A stretch of DNA of 64,000 nt from Bryobacterales bacterium (GCA_019261985.1 JAFAQY010000084.1:1-64000), one strand, 5' to 3'. Counted from the stretch's first letter, positions 27,571 through 37,357 are shown. The notes: generated by a model not told the origin, from the letters alone. Made by a program: numbers and translations.

Positions 27571-28962
27571 TTACGCCGGCTCTGTTTTTTTCTTTGCGCG
27601 CCTTTTCGCGACCCAACCCGGCTTGGTCGCCTGCCTGGCGCGGCCCAGCGACAGCGCTCCTTCAGGAACATCTTGGGTAATCGTGCTCCCCGCGGCGATG
27701 TAGCTGTCCGATGCGATTTCTACGGGCGCCACCAATGTGGCATTGCTGCCGATGAAAGCGTGTTTTCCGATTTTAGTGTTGTGCTTCTTTTCCCCGTCGT
27801 AGTTGCAGGTTATCGTTCCGGCGCCGATGTTCGTTCCGGCGCCGATTTCCGCGTCGCCTAAATAAGCCAGGTGCTGGCTCTTCGCGCCCGCGCCGAGGTG
27901 GGTCTTCTTTAATTCGACGAAGTTTCCGATCCTCGCTTTTAGTCCCACGTGCGCGCCCATGCGCAGGCGCGCGAAAGGGCCAGCGCTGGCTTCCGCCTCG
28001 ATATGCGAGTCGGCGACCAGAGTATAAGGTCCGATGGAAACGCGATCCTCCACGACTGTTGATTCGAGGACAGCGCCCGTGCCGATGCGGCAATTATCAC
28101 CGATCTTTGTTTGCCCCAATAGGCGGACAAACGGCTCAATGATTGTGTCTTGCCCGCAGGTCACAGCGGGGTCGATCGTCACCGTTTCCGGGCGCTCAAT
28201 CGTCACTCCGGAGAGCATCAGCTCGCGTGCTTTCCGCATTCGAAGGATGGTATCGGCCTCGGCTAGTTCGATGCGAGTATTGATTCCAAGGAGCTCGGTC
28301 GGATCGTCGATATGCAACGCACGGACAACCTGACCATGGCAGCGGAGAATTCGCGCCATGTCCGTCAGGTAATACTCGCCGGAAATCGGATTCGGCTTTA
28401 CTTCCGAAAGGTGCTTCCACAAAACATCCGCGCGGAAGCAGTAGATCCCCGAATTGATCACGTTCACCGCACGCTGCTCGGCATTGCAGTCTTTCTGCTC
28501 GACGATTTCGTTTACATTGCCCTGAGGGTCTACGATCACCCGGCCATAACCCGTGGGATCGTCGAGCACGGTCGTGATCAGCGTGGCGGCGCCGGCGCTT
28601 TCCACTTGCGCATCGCGCAAGCGCATCAGGGTTTCGGCGGACAACAGCGGTGTGTCGCCATATAGAACCATGAGCAAGCCATTCGCGCCGGCGGCGGAAC
28701 GGCAGCACTCCATGGCGTGTCCGGTTCCCTTCTGTTCCGTCTGCCGCGCAAACCGGACGCCCTGCGGACGCAGCAGAGCCTCTACGTCCTCCGCCTGATG
28801 GCCCGTGACCACCACGATTCTTTCCGGAGCCGCCAGCTCGCGCGCGGCGCCCACCACGTGTTCCACAAGCGCGAGTCCGCCGGCGCGATGCAGCACCTTC
28901 GCGTGTTTGGATCGCATGCGGGTGCCGAGCCCCGCCGCCAGAATCACAATGCTGAGGTTCAT
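27571..28962 (-). CDS. glmU: Bifunctional GlmU (GlcNAc-1-P uridyltransferase / GlcN-1-P acetyltransferase)
   Basis: This 463-residue protein makes UDP-GlcNAc for peptidoglycan and LPS. The N-terminal nucleotidyltransferase begins ILAAGLGTRMRS with KVLH, and has YGDTPLL and the NSGIYCF stretch. The C-terminal left-handed beta-helix (from about residue 250) holds the acetyl-CoA site, with LKKTHLGAGAKSQHLAYLGD and NYDGEKKHNT. It ends with a lysine/arginine-rich tail. It follows yvcK by 19 bp. Confidence 0.97.
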   Translation of the reverse strand: MNLSIVILAAGLGTRMRSKHAKVLHRAGGLALVEHVVGAARELAAPERIVVVTGHQAEDVEALLRPQGVRFARQTEQKGTGHAMECCRSAAGANGLLMVLYGDTPLLSAETLMRLRDAQVESAGAATLITTVLDDPTGYGRVIVDPQGNVNEIVEQKDCNAEQRAVNVINSGIYCFRADVLWKHLSEVKPNPISGEYYLTDMARILRCHGQVVRALHIDDPTELLGINTRIELAEADTILRMRKARELMLSGVTIERPETVTIDPAVTCGQDTIIEPFVRLLGQTKIGDNCRIGTGAVLESTVVEDRVSIGPYTLVADSHIEAEASAGPFARLRMGAHVGLKARIGNFVELKKTHLGAGAKSQHLAYLGDAEIGAGTNIGAGTITCNYDGEKKHNTKIGKHAFIGSNATLVAPVEIASDSYIAAGSTITQDVPEGALSLGRARQATKPGWVAKRRAKKKTEPA

Positions 28963-28981
28963 ATTTTCTTATCGGAATGCG

Positions 28982-30013
28982 TCAAGCGGATTTGCGTTTC
29001 CGTCTGCGGCCTTGCTGCGCGAGATCGATCGCGACCGCTGCCAGCGCGGTGGAGTCGTGACGGATTTTATCCTCCGCCCGCTGTCCGTTCAAGCGCAGCA
29101 AATCGGCCGCAAGCACCCGAACTCCCATCCGCTGAATCGCCCCAAGATCCGCCTCGACCGGCTGAGCGCCGCCCGCGCGATATTTCGCCAATGCCTTTCG
29201 CGAAAACGGCCGGTCGTTAATCACGCACACGTCCACTAAACGTCTGCGGCGAGGACCACAGTGGCGAAAAACCGCCGCTACGTGATCCGAAGCCTTTAGG
29301 TTCGTAGTTTCACCCGGCTGCGTCATCAAATTCGCGAAGTATGCCTTTAAAGCAGGCGAGGCCGCCAGTGCGTTTGGAATCCCGTCTATCAAAAGGTTCG
29401 GAATTACGCTCGTAAACAGCGAGCCTGGACCCAGCGTGATGAGGTCGGCCTGCGCGATCGCGTTCAGAGTTTCCGGGAGCGGCTTCGCGGATGCAGGCCG
29501 CAGCGCAATGGTGCGGATCTCGCTATTGCTTTTGCTGATGCGGGTCTCGCCCCGCACCTTGCCGCCATTCGCCAGTGTGGCTTCTAGTACGACATTCGCG
29601 GACGTGCACGGATAGATTCGTCCGGCAACCGCCAAAACCTCCGACGACAGCTTCACCGCCTGTCCGAAGTCGCCGGTGAGATGCGTCATCGCAGTAAGGA
29701 AAAGATTGCCGAAGCTGTGCCCGTGCAAACTTCCCGCTCCGGCGAAGCGGTATTGGAAGAGCCTGGATAGGAGCGCTTCATCCTCCGATAGCGCCACCAT
29801 GCAATTCCGAATGTCGCCGGGGGGCAGGACAGCAAACTCGCGCCGCAGCCGCCCGGAGCTTCCGCCGTCGTCGGTGACAGTGACGATGGCCGTCAGTTCC
29901 ACGGGGCCGGTTAAAATTTTGGTATAGCGCTTAAGCCCTCGCAGAAGCGTGGCTAGACCGGTGCCGCCGCCCATCGAAACAATGCGCAGCGGCGCGTATG
30001 CTCCGTTGGCCAT
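28982..30013 (-). CDS. yvcK: YvcK/GlmR family protein
   Basis: This 343-residue CofD-like protein has the family nucleotide site MGGGTGLATLLRGL, then VTVTDDGGSSGRLRREF and PPGDIRNC. A TLGPGSLFTSVIPNLL segment lies near residue 195 and TQPGET further on. In Bacillus subtilis YvcK (GlmR) binds UDP-GlcNAc and helps steer carbon into amino-sugar synthesis. Here it heads a two-gene unit with glmU, the enzyme that makes UDP-GlcNAc, which fits that role. Confidence 0.93.
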   Translation of the reverse strand: MANGAYAPLRIVSMGGGTGLATLLRGLKRYTKILTGPVELTAIVTVTDDGGSSGRLRREFAVLPPGDIRNCMVALSEDEALLSRLFQYRFAGAGSLHGHSFGNLFLTAMTHLTGDFGQAVKLSSEVLAVAGRIYPCTSANVVLEATLANGGKVRGETRISKSNSEIRTIALRPASAKPLPETLNAIAQADLITLGPGSLFTSVIPNLLIDGIPNALAASPALKAYFANLMTQPGETTNLKASDHVAAVFRHCGPRRRRLVDVCVINDRPFSRKALAKYRAGGAQPVEADLGAIQRMGVRVLAADLLRLNGQRAEDKIRHDSTALAAVAIDLAQQGRRRKRKSA

Positions 30014-30063
30014 CCTATCCTGTCAGGATCTCACGGAGGGGCTGGTCAGTGCGCTGTAACCAA

Positions 30064-30134
30064 GTAGGACAAGCTTCAGCTTGTCCAAATAACACGGGAC
30101 AAATAAAACCGGACAAGCTGAAGCGTGTCGTACT
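30064..30134. repeat. Paired inverted palindrome, GCTTCAGC core
   Basis: GTAGGACAAGCTTCAGCTTG continuing to 30086 is followed by a 24-base spacer and an inverted, imperfect copy at 30111-30134. Each half is itself palindromic around TTCA/TGAA. A closer, near-perfect copy of the whole element is at 35232-35287. It sits between yvcK and the OmpA gene. Confidence 0.85.
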
Positions 30135-30240
30135 AAAACGAAACAGCAGGCGCATAAGGAAAGTTCGGGGGTCGAAACCACCGCGCCGCGGGGTGTTGCA
30201 GGTCACCTCGCAAGCACTCTCCAAATGCACCTGCCGTCGA

Positions 30241-30268
30241 GTCCGCCGGGTCGGAGGGGCCGGCGGAC
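30241..30268 (-). terminator. GC-rich hairpin after the OmpA gene
   Basis: A perfect 9-bp stem, GTCCGCCGG (30241-30249) with CCGGCGGAC (30260-30268), lies 11 bp beyond the OmpA stop on the minus strand. No T-run follows, so it may stabilise or end the transcript without being a classical intrinsic terminator. Confidence 0.4.
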
Positions 30269-30279
30269 AAACCTATACC

Positions 30280-31080
30280 TTACTGACCGGCGCCTGCCGC
30301 AGCCACGGTCTTCGCGCCCGCTTCGGGTACGTACAACCGGACTTCAACGCGCCGATTTTGCTTCCGGCCTTCCCGAGTCTTGTCGTCGGCGACGGGTGTT
30401 GCCCATCCGGAGCCCAACGTCGAAACCGAGCGAACCGGAATCTTGTGCTCGTTCGTCAAGTAGCGTGCTACGGCCGCGGCTCGCGCCTGGCTCAAAGAGT
30501 CATTTACCATCGCCGGCCCGCTCTTATCCGTGAAACCTTGAACTTCAATCTGATAGCGCTCAAACCCGCCAACGCCCTGCGCGAAATCGTCGAGCTGCTG
30601 CTTCGCGTCTTTCGTCAGATTGGACTGGCCGAGCGGGAACAGAACGGTCACCGAGTTAGACAGATCCCACTTATTCATCGCCGTCATGGTTTTATCGAGG
30701 CGATTAATGCCCTCTTCCGCGAAGGTCTTCGCACCATCCGCCGACTTCTGCGCGTTGCCGGCTGCCTGGTTCGCTTGCTGAGCCGCTTGATTTGCTTGCT
30801 GCGCCGCTTGTCCGGCCTGGGTGGCTTTGCCATCCACGTCGGTTACACGTTCCTTTGTGCGCGAAAGATCGGTGCCGATGTCATCCAGTTCCTTCTTATG
30901 CTCGGCAAGGGCCCGGTTGTGTTCATCCAACGCCTTATCCTGTTCGCCGTTCTTCGTTTCCGTAGCGCCGACGCGCGACTCCACCGGAGCCACGGTCTTT
31001 GCCACATACTTCTTCGTCGCACAACCCGTCCCCGCCAACACGAGAGCAAGGGCGCCAGCCGTTAATGTGAGTGTCTTCAT
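30280..31080 (-). CDS. OmpA-family peptidoglycan-associated lipoprotein
   Basis: ATG 31080 gives 266 residues with a lipoprotein signal ending AGTGCATK (Cys at 19-20). A long polar helix (about 35-115) rich in Ala, Gln and Lys, with QQANQAA repeats, resembles an Lpp-like coiled coil. The C-terminal OmpA domain has VLFPLGQSNLT, VQGFTDKSG, LSQARAAAVARYL and the R-E-G-R-K-Q-N-R-R-V-E peptidoglycan-binding end. It probably links the outer membrane to the cell wall. Confidence 0.9.
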   Translation of the reverse strand: MKTLTLTAGALALVLAGTGCATKKYVAKTVAPVESRVGATETKNGEQDKALDEHNRALAEHKKELDDIGTDLSRTKERVTDVDGKATQAGQAAQQANQAAQQANQAAGNAQKSADGAKTFAEEGINRLDKTMTAMNKWDLSNSVTVLFPLGQSNLTKDAKQQLDDFAQGVGGFERYQIEVQGFTDKSGPAMVNDSLSQARAAAVARYLTNEHKIPVRSVSTLGSGWATPVADDKTREGRKQNRRVEVRLYVPEAGAKTVAAAGAGQ

Positions 31081-31327
31081 ACGTTTCTTCCGTCCTTTTG
31101 TTGTTACCATCTCTGCCGGCAAATGCAGCCGGTCTGCAAAAATTTACGTCTAGGAGTAGCCCGCTACCCCCGAAAACATCGATCTCCCCTTCCGTCCGGT
31201 AGAAACTTCCTAGCGAGCTCCGGTAATTTCTTCCCGGGCACCACAGCTAAGTTGCTGATTCTGCTCGGTCGGTCGGTTCACGTTGCGAATAGTCTGCACG
31301 TTAAAAGCCAACCCGCAGATGCAGAAA

Positions 31328-33118
31328 CTACCGGTAGGCCGCGGCCTGGATCTGGTACAGGTCGGAGTATTGCCCGCGCTTCGCAAGCAGTTCGTCGTGC
31401 GTACCCGTTTCGGCCACGCGCGCGCCGTCCAGCACCACGATGAAGTCAGCCATGCGAACCGTGCTAAAGCGGTGAGAGATGAGTATGGTGATGCTGCCTG
31501 CCCCGTCACCCTGCCGCGCAGCTTCGGCGTAGCGTTCGAAAAGCGCGTGCTCGGTTTCCGCATCTAGGGCGGCGGTCGGTTCATCCAGCACCAATACCAG
31601 CGGACGCGCGCGCATAAACCCGCGAGCAAGCGCGAGCTTCTGCCATTGCCCGAAACTGATTTCCGCGCCTCCGGGCCAAGTGGGACCGAGCTGGGTTTCG
31701 AGACCTTGCGCGAGATGCTCGATCACATCCCCCGCGCCGGCGCGACCGACCGCCGCCGTCACCGCGCGACCATCTTCAAGACGCGGCAGATCGCCGAGCC
31801 CGACCGTGTGACGTGCCTGAAATTCGAACTTGAAAAAATCTTGAAATGCGCCCGACAACCGCGACCGCCATTTATCCGGCGCGATACGTTGAAGGTCTAT
31901 TCCATCGACAAGAATTCTTCCGCTGCTGGGAGGATACAGGCCACACAGAAGCTTAACCAGCGTCGTTTTTCCCGCGCCGTTTTCGCCGACGATTGCCACC
32001 ACGGATCCGGGCCGGAAATGCAGGTTCACGTCCTCAAGCACAATGCGCTCTGCGCCGGGATACGAAAACGAGAGGTGTTCGACGCGGATGCCCTCGCGCA
32101 AAGCTTCGGGTGGCGGCTCGGCGGCCTTGGGCACAAGCGATGCGGCGTAATCTTCGAGCCACGCCAGGCGGATAGATCCATCCAGCCAGATGCCGCGCAA
32201 GAATCCAATCTCGCCGACTGTCGCGCCAAGATAAGCCGAGAGTCGCGCGCCCGCCGCAAGAACCAGCAGTACTTGCCCGGGTGTCGCTTTCAATACGGAC
32301 GAGACAAATACGACTGCCGCTACGTAGGTCAGTCCGACGATGCCCCACGCAACCGCGTACCAGGCGCCGCTGCTCCAGCGCGCGGCGGCGACGGGCGCGA
32401 AGGAGCGCTCCCACGCAGCGCGGCGCCGTTCCGCCAGACCATTGCCGATTCGCGTTACTCGAACTTCTTTGCCCGGAGATGCCGTCGTCGCCAGATCGAA
32501 CAGGTGCCGTGCGAGCCGGTTCGCGGCGGCCCCGCGTTCTTCGGCAGTCCGTTCCACTCCCGGCCGCCAAGCGGACGCTAAAACGGCGGGCAACGCGAAG
32601 ACGGCAAGCAAGGCCAACGCCGGATGAATCGAGACGAGCAACGCTAAAGTCACTCCCAGGCGGAGGAACCACCCGCATGTCGAAAACAGCGACATATACA
32701 TGTGGTCGAGTACGAACACCTGGTTTCGGAGCACCGAGAGCCGGTCCAGATATTCGGGCCGCTCGTGGTGTTCGATGGTCGCAACGGAAGCCTGCAATTT
32801 CGCAACATGCGATTCGAGCGCGATGGTCACGCGGTCGCGAAACCGGCGCTGCACGCGATCGCTGGTGACGCGCAGGAACCAGGTCGCAACCGCGGAAACG
32901 CCCAAGCCAATCGACGAAGCGAGCGCCAGACGCCGGTTGTGCCCGAGAACTCCATCGGCGAGAAATTTCAGCCACAGCGCGATCAGGGCATCCGGGACCG
33001 CGGAGAGCAGGGAAAAGCCGAACGCCACCGGAAGCAGCAGCGGCTCGGCTTGATAGCCGCGCTTCAGCGCGCGCCACATCGAGGAAAAGGCGGGAGGAAG
33101 GCCGTTACTCGAGGACAT
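31328..33118 (-). CDS. ABC transporter half-unit, permease plus ATPase, altered signature
   Basis: ATG 33118 gives 596 residues and overlaps the upstream ABC gene by 14 bp. An N-terminal six-helix exporter domain (about 1-330) precedes the ATPase with Walker A GENGAGKTTLVKL, Q-loop AFQDFFKFE, Walker B VLVLDEPTAALD and switch ISHRFSTVR. The signature normally LSGGQ reads ISFGQ, while the partner has LSGGQ. Such asymmetry is known from heterodimeric exporters with one weakened site. The substrate is unknown. Confidence 0.88.
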   Translation of the reverse strand: MSSSNGLPPAFSSMWRALKRGYQAEPLLLPVAFGFSLLSAVPDALIALWLKFLADGVLGHNRRLALASSIGLGVSAVATWFLRVTSDRVQRRFRDRVTIALESHVAKLQASVATIEHHERPEYLDRLSVLRNQVFVLDHMYMSLFSTCGWFLRLGVTLALLVSIHPALALLAVFALPAVLASAWRPGVERTAEERGAAANRLARHLFDLATTASPGKEVRVTRIGNGLAERRRAAWERSFAPVAAARWSSGAWYAVAWGIVGLTYVAAVVFVSSVLKATPGQVLLVLAAGARLSAYLGATVGEIGFLRGIWLDGSIRLAWLEDYAASLVPKAAEPPPEALREGIRVEHLSFSYPGAERIVLEDVNLHFRPGSVVAIVGENGAGKTTLVKLLCGLYPPSSGRILVDGIDLQRIAPDKWRSRLSGAFQDFFKFEFQARHTVGLGDLPRLEDGRAVTAAVGRAGAGDVIEHLAQGLETQLGPTWPGGAEISFGQWQKLALARGFMRARPLVLVLDEPTAALDAETEHALFERYAEAARQGDGAGSITILISHRFSTVRMADFIVVLDGARVAETGTHDELLAKRGQYSDLYQIQAAAYR

Positions 33119-34916
33119 CCAGCACCGCTCCTTCCTCTTCTTCCTCTCCAAACCGCGATGCCTGCAGATCGAACATCGTTCGATATCGTCCGCCCCTCGC
33201 CATCAGCTCGTCATGCGAGCCAAGCTCCACCACTTTTCCATGCTCGAGGACGCAGATGAGGTCGGCATGGCGCACGGTCGAGAAGCGGTGAGAAATCAAA
33301 ATGGTGGTAGCGTGGCGCGTGGCCGCGAGGATGCGATCGAAAATTTCCGCCTCGCCGCGCACATCCAGTTGCGCCGTGGGTTCATCGAGCAGCACCAACC
33401 CTGCGCCGAGCCGCACCGCGCAAAGCGCACGGGCCAGCGCCACCCGCTGCCATTGCCCGCCCGATAGATCCGTGCCCCCGGGATAGCCGCGCGCGAGGAC
33501 TGTATCCAGATTGGCAAGCCCGGCCGCGCCCGCTTCCTCAAGAGCCGCGCGTATCGCGTCATCCGGGGCGCCTCCCGGAGCCACATTTTCCCGCAACGGC
33601 CATTCAAATCGAATGAAATCTTGGAAAACAGCAGTTAGGCGCGAACGCCAGCTATCCACATCCAGCGCCCGCACATCCACCCCGTCGATCTCGATCGCGC
33701 CATCCTGCGGATCGTAAAGCCGGCAAAGCAGCTTGGCGATGGTCGTTTTGCCCGCGCCATTAACGCCGACTATCGCCAATGACGAGCCTGCGCGGATCGT
33801 CAGGTCGAATCCGGACAGCACTGGCTCGCTTGAGTTCGGATAGCAAAAGGTTACATTGTTGAAGCGGATCTCGCGAGCGGGCATTCCGGCTGCGGATTCG
33901 TTGCCGCGCGTCGTTAACCCCCCGCTTGCGTCCATGGCCTCGCCCAGCCGCAAGACCGCGCCCGCGGGAGCGGACGCGCCATCCACAGCCCAGGACAGTC
34001 CGCCAAAGGCGAGCGTGCTGGTCGCGATGGCTGCGCTCGCGTACGTTACAAGACGGCCCAGCGGGAGAGTTCCGTCTACTGCGGCAACTCCCAAAGCCCA
34101 GAAAACGACTACATTGGCCGTCAGCACGATCAGCAGGCTCCAGATCGCCGGCCGCTCGCGGAGGCGGGTAGCCTTCCAGAGCAGCTCATGCAGCCGCATG
34201 CGCCGCGCGCGGAAACGGTCGACCACCCAGTCGGCCAATCCGAACAGCCGCAACTCCTTCGCGGCCGGCGGGTCGACGGCGAGCCGGTACGCGTAATGGG
34301 CATGCTGCTGCGCTTCCCTCACCTCCTCGGTATTGCGGTCAAACCAGACGCCACTCTCGCGCAGAAGCCACTGTGTTGCGAGCCATGCGCCGGCGAGCAT
34401 AACCGGCGCCCACCAGGCAAAGCCAAACAGCACTGCGGCCGCGGCAAGCCCACCCACAAATTCGACCAGCCCGCTAGCGATAAAATCCATCGAGATCGAG
34501 ATGGGCGGACCGCTGATCCCCAGGTCAAAGTCGCGCGCCATCGCCAGGTCGCGGGCGAATTTCGGATTTTCCAAATGGCCCATGCCCGGCGGTCGGACGC
34601 AAATGGCGGTGAGCCGGTCGTACAGCCAGGCCGCCGTGCTGCTGCCAAGGTTCGTTCCAACAGCATGATGGATTGGCGAGAGGACCTGCAAAAGAATGAA
34701 CACCACGCCAACCATCGCCAGCGGCGCTGTGAGGTTATCGCCGCGCTGCACGGAGCCGACCAGGGCGCCCATGGCAATCGAGAAAAGCGCGGGCAAAAGC
34801 CCACGCAGGATCAGAAGCGTCCACCACGCAATTGCAAGCGGGCGGCTAGCTTGCATAAGCACGCCCGCGAATTTCCAATCGTTACGGTTTTGAAGCCGTT
34901 CTACTACGCTCGTCAT
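33105..34916 (-). CDS. ABC transporter half-unit, permease plus ATPase
   Basis: This 603-residue protein has the exporter layout: membrane helices across about 25-310 and an ATPase with Walker A GVNGAGKTTIAKL, Q-loop VFQDFIRFE, intact signature LSGGQWQRVALARAL, Walker B VLLDEPTAQLD and switch ISHRFSTVR. It is read just before its partner with a 14-bp overlap, so the two probably form a heterodimer. A run of glutamates near the C-terminus (EEEEEG) is unusual. Peptide or lipid export is possible; nothing nearby fixes the cargo. Confidence 0.9.
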   Translation of the reverse strand: MTSVVERLQNRNDWKFAGVLMQASRPLAIAWWTLLILRGLLPALFSIAMGALVGSVQRGDNLTAPLAMVGVVFILLQVLSPIHHAVGTNLGSSTAAWLYDRLTAICVRPPGMGHLENPKFARDLAMARDFDLGISGPPISISMDFIASGLVEFVGGLAAAAVLFGFAWWAPVMLAGAWLATQWLLRESGVWFDRNTEEVREAQQHAHYAYRLAVDPPAAKELRLFGLADWVVDRFRARRMRLHELLWKATRLRERPAIWSLLIVLTANVVVFWALGVAAVDGTLPLGRLVTYASAAIATSTLAFGGLSWAVDGASAPAGAVLRLGEAMDASGGLTTRGNESAAGMPAREIRFNNVTFCYPNSSEPVLSGFDLTIRAGSSLAIVGVNGAGKTTIAKLLCRLYDPQDGAIEIDGVDVRALDVDSWRSRLTAVFQDFIRFEWPLRENVAPGGAPDDAIRAALEEAGAAGLANLDTVLARGYPGGTDLSGGQWQRVALARALCAVRLGAGLVLLDEPTAQLDVRGEAEIFDRILAATRHATTILISHRFSTVRHADLICVLEHGKVVELGSHDELMARGGRYRTMFDLQASRFGEEEEEGAVLDVLE

Positions 34917-34922
34917 GTCGGT

Positions 34923-35204
34923 CTACCGAATGTAAAACCCGGTGTTGACGGCGTCAAGAGCGGGCGCATCTTCTACAGCGATGCCGCGAACATCGGCGCG
35001 CGGGGGGCCGACGCGCAGCTCGCCTTCAAAATCTTGAAGCTGGTGCGGCGTGCCAACCGCAAGCACTTCAACGCGCCCGTCCTCTAAATTCCGGGCCCAT
35101 CCACGCACACGCAGATCGCGCGCCACGCGTTGAGCGAAATACCGGTAGCCCACCCCTTGAACCTGGCCTGAAATGTAGTATTTACGCGCGAGCGGCCGCC
35201 CCAT
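34923..35204 (-). CDS. acyP: Acylphosphatase
   Basis: This 93-residue protein has the acylphosphatase core G-Q-V-Q-G-V-G-Y-R (phosphate loop with the catalytic Arg), F-A-Q-R-V-A, and G-W-A-R-N-L-E-D-G-R-V-E with the catalytic Asn. It hydrolyses acyl phosphates. It ends 6 bp before the ABC pair, which may be on the same transcript. Confidence 0.95.
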   Translation of the reverse strand: MGRPLARKYYISGQVQGVGYRYFAQRVARDLRVRGWARNLEDGRVEVLAVGTPHQLQDFEGELRVGPPRADVRGIAVEDAPALDAVNTGFYIR

Positions 35205-35231
35205 TTAAAGCAATTTTACCGCGCACAGTAA

Positions 35232-35287
35232 GTAGGACAAGCTTCAGCTTGTCCACAGTCCAGGGACAAGCTGAAGCTTGTCCGTAC
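35232..35287. repeat. Paired inverted palindrome, GCTTCAGC core, second copy
   Basis: GTAGGACAAGCTTCAGCTTG (continuing to 35254) and its inverted copy ending GCTTGTCCGTAC (to 35287) are separated by about ten bases. It is the same element as at 30064-30134, and the inverted halves match better here. It lies in the divergent gap between acyP and the M13 peptidase gene. Confidence 0.88.
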
Positions 35288-35326
35288 CGAAACAACCGGA
35301 GCGCTATTCCGTCTAAGATATTGTCT

Positions 35327-37357
35327 ATGCGTTTTCCTTACCTTCTGCTGCTTACCGCCGGCGCCGTCCTGGCGCAGCAAAATCAAGCTCAAATAAACTC
35401 GGCCCCGCAGAATCCGGGTTTCGACATAAAGTACATCGACCGCTCGGCCGATCCCTGCGTCGATTTTTACAAATTCTCCTGCGGCGGATGGATTAGCGCG
35501 AATCCATTGCCGCCCGATCAATCGCGATGGGGGCGCTTCGACGCGCTCCAGGACCGTAATCGCGCGATTCTGCAAAATGTGCTGGAAACAGCTTCCTCGG
35601 ACAAGCCCGGCCGCAGTGCCATCGAACAGAAAATCGGCGATTTTTACTATGCCTGCATGGATCTGAAGACGATCGATGCTCGCGGCACGACGCCGCTGAA
35701 GGCCGACCTGGACCGCATCGCGGGCATGAAAGATAAGAAGGCGCTGGCTGAAGTTGTGGCCCATATGTTCCGCATGGGCGCGCCGCCATTCTTTTTCTTC
35801 TCGTCGGAGCAGGATGCGAAGGACTCGACCAAAGAGATCGCGGGTCTGGATCAGGGCGGACTTGGCTTACCCGATCGCGATTATTACTTTAAGACCGATC
35901 AAAAATCCGTCGACTTGCGAAAACAATACATCGAGCACGTGACAAAAATGTTCCAGTTGCTCGGCTCTACGCCCGCGGATGCGGCTAAGAAAGCGCAAGC
36001 GGTGATGGCCATTGAAACCGCGCTGGCCGATGGTTCCTTCGATCGCGTCACCCGGCGCGATCCCGAAAAGGTTTATCACAAGATGACCGTAAAGGAACTC
36101 TCGGATCTCACTCCGGACTTCGATTGGAGCAGATTTTTTAAGGATGTCGGCGCGCCTTCTCTCCAGAGCCTGGATGTTTCCGTTCCTCCGTTTCAAAAGG
36201 CGCTGAATGGAGCCATCCAAAAGACCAGCCTCGACGATCTTAAAACCTACCTCGCCTGGCACTTGGTGCATGCGAGCGTGCCTGTCATGCCCAAGTCGTT
36301 CGTCGATGAGAATTTCAATTTTTACGGGAAAACGTTGCTCGGAGCGCAAGAGCAGCGGCCCCGCTGGAAACGCTGCGTCGACCTCACCGACAACCAGTTG
36401 CCCGATGCCCTAGGGCGCGCGTTCATCGAGAAAACGCTGGGTCAGGAAGGCAAGGACCGCACCCAAAAAATGGTTGCCGAAATTGAGAAGGCGCTGGAGC
36501 AAGACATTCAGGCCGTCGATTGGATGTCGCCCGAGACGAAAAAGCAGGCGCTGCTTAAATTGCAGGCAATCACCAATAAAATCGGCGACAAGGCACACTG
36601 GCTGGATTATTCGGGCGTGCGGATGGCGCGTGACGATGCCTACGGCGACTCCGCGCGCGCGAGCGCGTTTGAGCTGGCGAGGCAATTGGGAAAGATCGGC
36701 AAGCCTGTCGACAAGACCGACTGGCAGATGAGCCAGCCCACCGTGAACGCCTACTACGACGCGCAGGAAAACGATATTAATTTCCCCGCCGGAATTTTGC
36801 AGCCGCCGTTTTGGGACAACAAATTGGATGACGCGGTGAATTACGGCGCAATCGGCGCGGTAATCGGGCATGAGCTGACGCACGGCTTCGACGATCAGGG
36901 CCGCCAGTTCGACGCCAAAGGAAATCTGCGCGACTGGTGGACCGAAGCGGATGCCAAAGCTTTTGAAGAACGAGCGGATTGTCTTGTAAAGCAGTATGGC
37001 AATTACACGGCCGTCGATGACGTGAAGCTGAACGGCAAGCTGACGCTCGGCGAAAACACCGCGGATAATGGCGGCCTGCGCCTGGCATACATGGCCCTGA
37101 TGGATTCCTACAAGGGCAAGGAGCCCGCTCCGATGGATGGCCTTACAGCGCAGCAGCGATTTTTCCTCGGCTTCGGCCAGATCTGGTGCGAAAACGAAAC
37201 ACCGGAATCGAAGCGTCAGCTCGCTTTGACCAATCCTCACTCGCTGCCGGAATTCCGCGTCAACGGCGCCGTTTCCAACATGCCCGAATTCGGCAAAGCT
37301 TTCGGCTGCAAGCCGGGTCAGGCGATGGCGCCCGCGCAGTCGTGCAGGGTTTGGTAA
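35327..37357 (+). CDS. Exported M13-family metallopeptidase (neprilysin-like)
   Basis: ATG 35327 gives 676 residues with a signal peptide ending around residue 17 (LLLLTAGAVLAQ). The zinc motif is HELTH at 515-519 and the third ligand is in ENTAD at 576-580, both diagnostic of M13. The preceding NAYYDAQENDINFPAGILQP segment is the substrate-binding strand. A late cysteine and the final CRVW are typical of the family. It cuts short peptides outside the cytoplasm. Longer in-frame starts would use the palindromic element and are rejected. Confidence 0.96.
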   Translation: MRFPYLLLLTAGAVLAQQNQAQINSAPQNPGFDIKYIDRSADPCVDFYKFSCGGWISANPLPPDQSRWGRFDALQDRNRAILQNVLETASSDKPGRSAIEQKIGDFYYACMDLKTIDARGTTPLKADLDRIAGMKDKKALAEVVAHMFRMGAPPFFFFSSEQDAKDSTKEIAGLDQGGLGLPDRDYYFKTDQKSVDLRKQYIEHVTKMFQLLGSTPADAAKKAQAVMAIETALADGSFDRVTRRDPEKVYHKMTVKELSDLTPDFDWSRFFKDVGAPSLQSLDVSVPPFQKALNGAIQKTSLDDLKTYLAWHLVHASVPVMPKSFVDENFNFYGKTLLGAQEQRPRWKRCVDLTDNQLPDALGRAFIEKTLGQEGKDRTQKMVAEIEKALEQDIQAVDWMSPETKKQALLKLQAITNKIGDKAHWLDYSGVRMARDDAYGDSARASAFELARQLGKIGKPVDKTDWQMSQPTVNAYYDAQENDINFPAGILQPPFWDNKLDDAVNYGAIGAVIGHELTHGFDDQGRQFDAKGNLRDWWTEADAKAFEERADCLVKQYGNYTAVDDVKLNGKLTLGENTADNGGLRLAYMALMDSYKGKEPAPMDGLTAQQRFFLGFGQIWCENETPESKRQLALTNPHSLPEFRVNGAVSNMPEFGKAFGCKPGQAMAPAQSCRVW

